Shown here one piece after another: positions 5,120 to 5,146 of a DNA stretch of 5,146 nucleotides (position 1 is its first letter; each line of letters starts with the position of its first letter). Where the stretch lies: assembly GCA_049303905.1 (NCBI GenBank), contig JBAQNP010000003.1, positions 1 through 5,146 on the forward strand. Reading direction: 5' to 3'. A model generated the notes under the pieces. The model saw only the letters and a program-made list of their open reading frames with translations. It ran no database searches and was not told the DNA's origin. Source of the stretch: UBA2206 sp049303905 (GTDB lineage Bacteria; Patescibacteriota; Minisyncoccia; Moranbacterales; UBA2206). A program made the position numbers and the translations under genes.

Positions 5120-5146
5120 TGCAGCACCAAAAATGTTCATTGGATT
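5119..5146 (+). CDS. Start of a probable transposase gene (partial)
   Basis: An ATG at 5119 opens a frame reading MQHQKCSLD before the window ends. Nine residues are far too few to identify a family. The call rests on position: an inward promoter and inverted repeat lie just inside a probable IS end. No Shine-Dalgarno is visible; the upstream bases are AT-rich and lie in the right arm of the inverted repeat. A short unrelated gene is possible. Confidence 0.35.

Larger units (their letters stand above)
5022..5146 (+). mobile_element. Left end of a probable insertion sequence (runs off the window)
   Basis: The PHP protein homology stops abruptly at a boundary followed by AGGACTTACGCG (5022-5033). 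From memory, not checked, this resembles terminal inverted repeats of transposons that end in GTAAGTCCT. Behind it lie an inward-facing promoter, a large inverted repeat and a start codon, the normal order for an IS left end. The other end and the target duplication are outside the window, so the family cannot be named and the exact first base may be off by a few positions. Confidence 0.55.

Noticed and set aside
1..5146. CRISPR array, tRNA or rRNA genes
   Set aside because: No regularly spaced long direct repeats, cloverleaf-like segment or rRNA-like sequence was seen on either strand.

Overview
This is a short, AT-rich stretch of bacterial chromosome with small genes, tight spacing and compact hairpin terminators. 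The gene mix is a many-helix membrane histidine kinase, a SET-domain methyltransferase, a small sulfotransferase and a DUF3604/PHP-type protein. Together with extended -10 promoters (TGC-TAnnnT), this would fit an uncultivated Patescibacteria/CPR-type genome. That assignment is an impression from family content and composition; there is no rRNA or marker gene here to prove it.

Layout from left to right. Positions 1-128 hold no gene, only a likely terminator and a few short repeats. A two-gene operon on the minus strand follows: a SET-domain protein lysine methyltransferase (1814-2353) is transcribed first, and an orphan sensor histidine kinase (129-1808) starts 5 bases after its stop. An extended -10 promoter lies just upstream of the SET gene, abutting the T-rich tail of the terminator of the next gene. 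That next gene (2456-2854, minus) is a GNAT acetyltransferase lacking its N-terminal half. Back to back with it is a plus-strand sulfotransferase (2936-3754) with its own promoter and a strong Shine-Dalgarno sequence. A bidirectional terminator separates it from a converging minus-strand reading frame (3818-5026), the C-terminal part of a DUF3604/PHP-superfamily protein. That frame is cut off at about 5022-5029, at what looks like the terminal sequence of an insertion sequence. The last 125 bases carry a good inward-facing promoter, a large inverted repeat and the first codons of a probable transposase.

Functionally, the SET/kinase pair is the only obvious operon. It would place a protein-methylating enzyme and a membrane sensor under one promoter, with no response regulator in view. 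The rest reads as a decaying accessory region: two of the five substantial reading frames are 5'-truncated, one probably by a rearrangement and one by an insertion sequence.

The most interesting non-coding signal is at the right edge. The proposed transposase promoter sits inside the left arm of an inverted repeat whose right arm covers the translation start. This is the arrangement by which IS10 and IS50 prevent transposase translation from transcripts that read in from outside.
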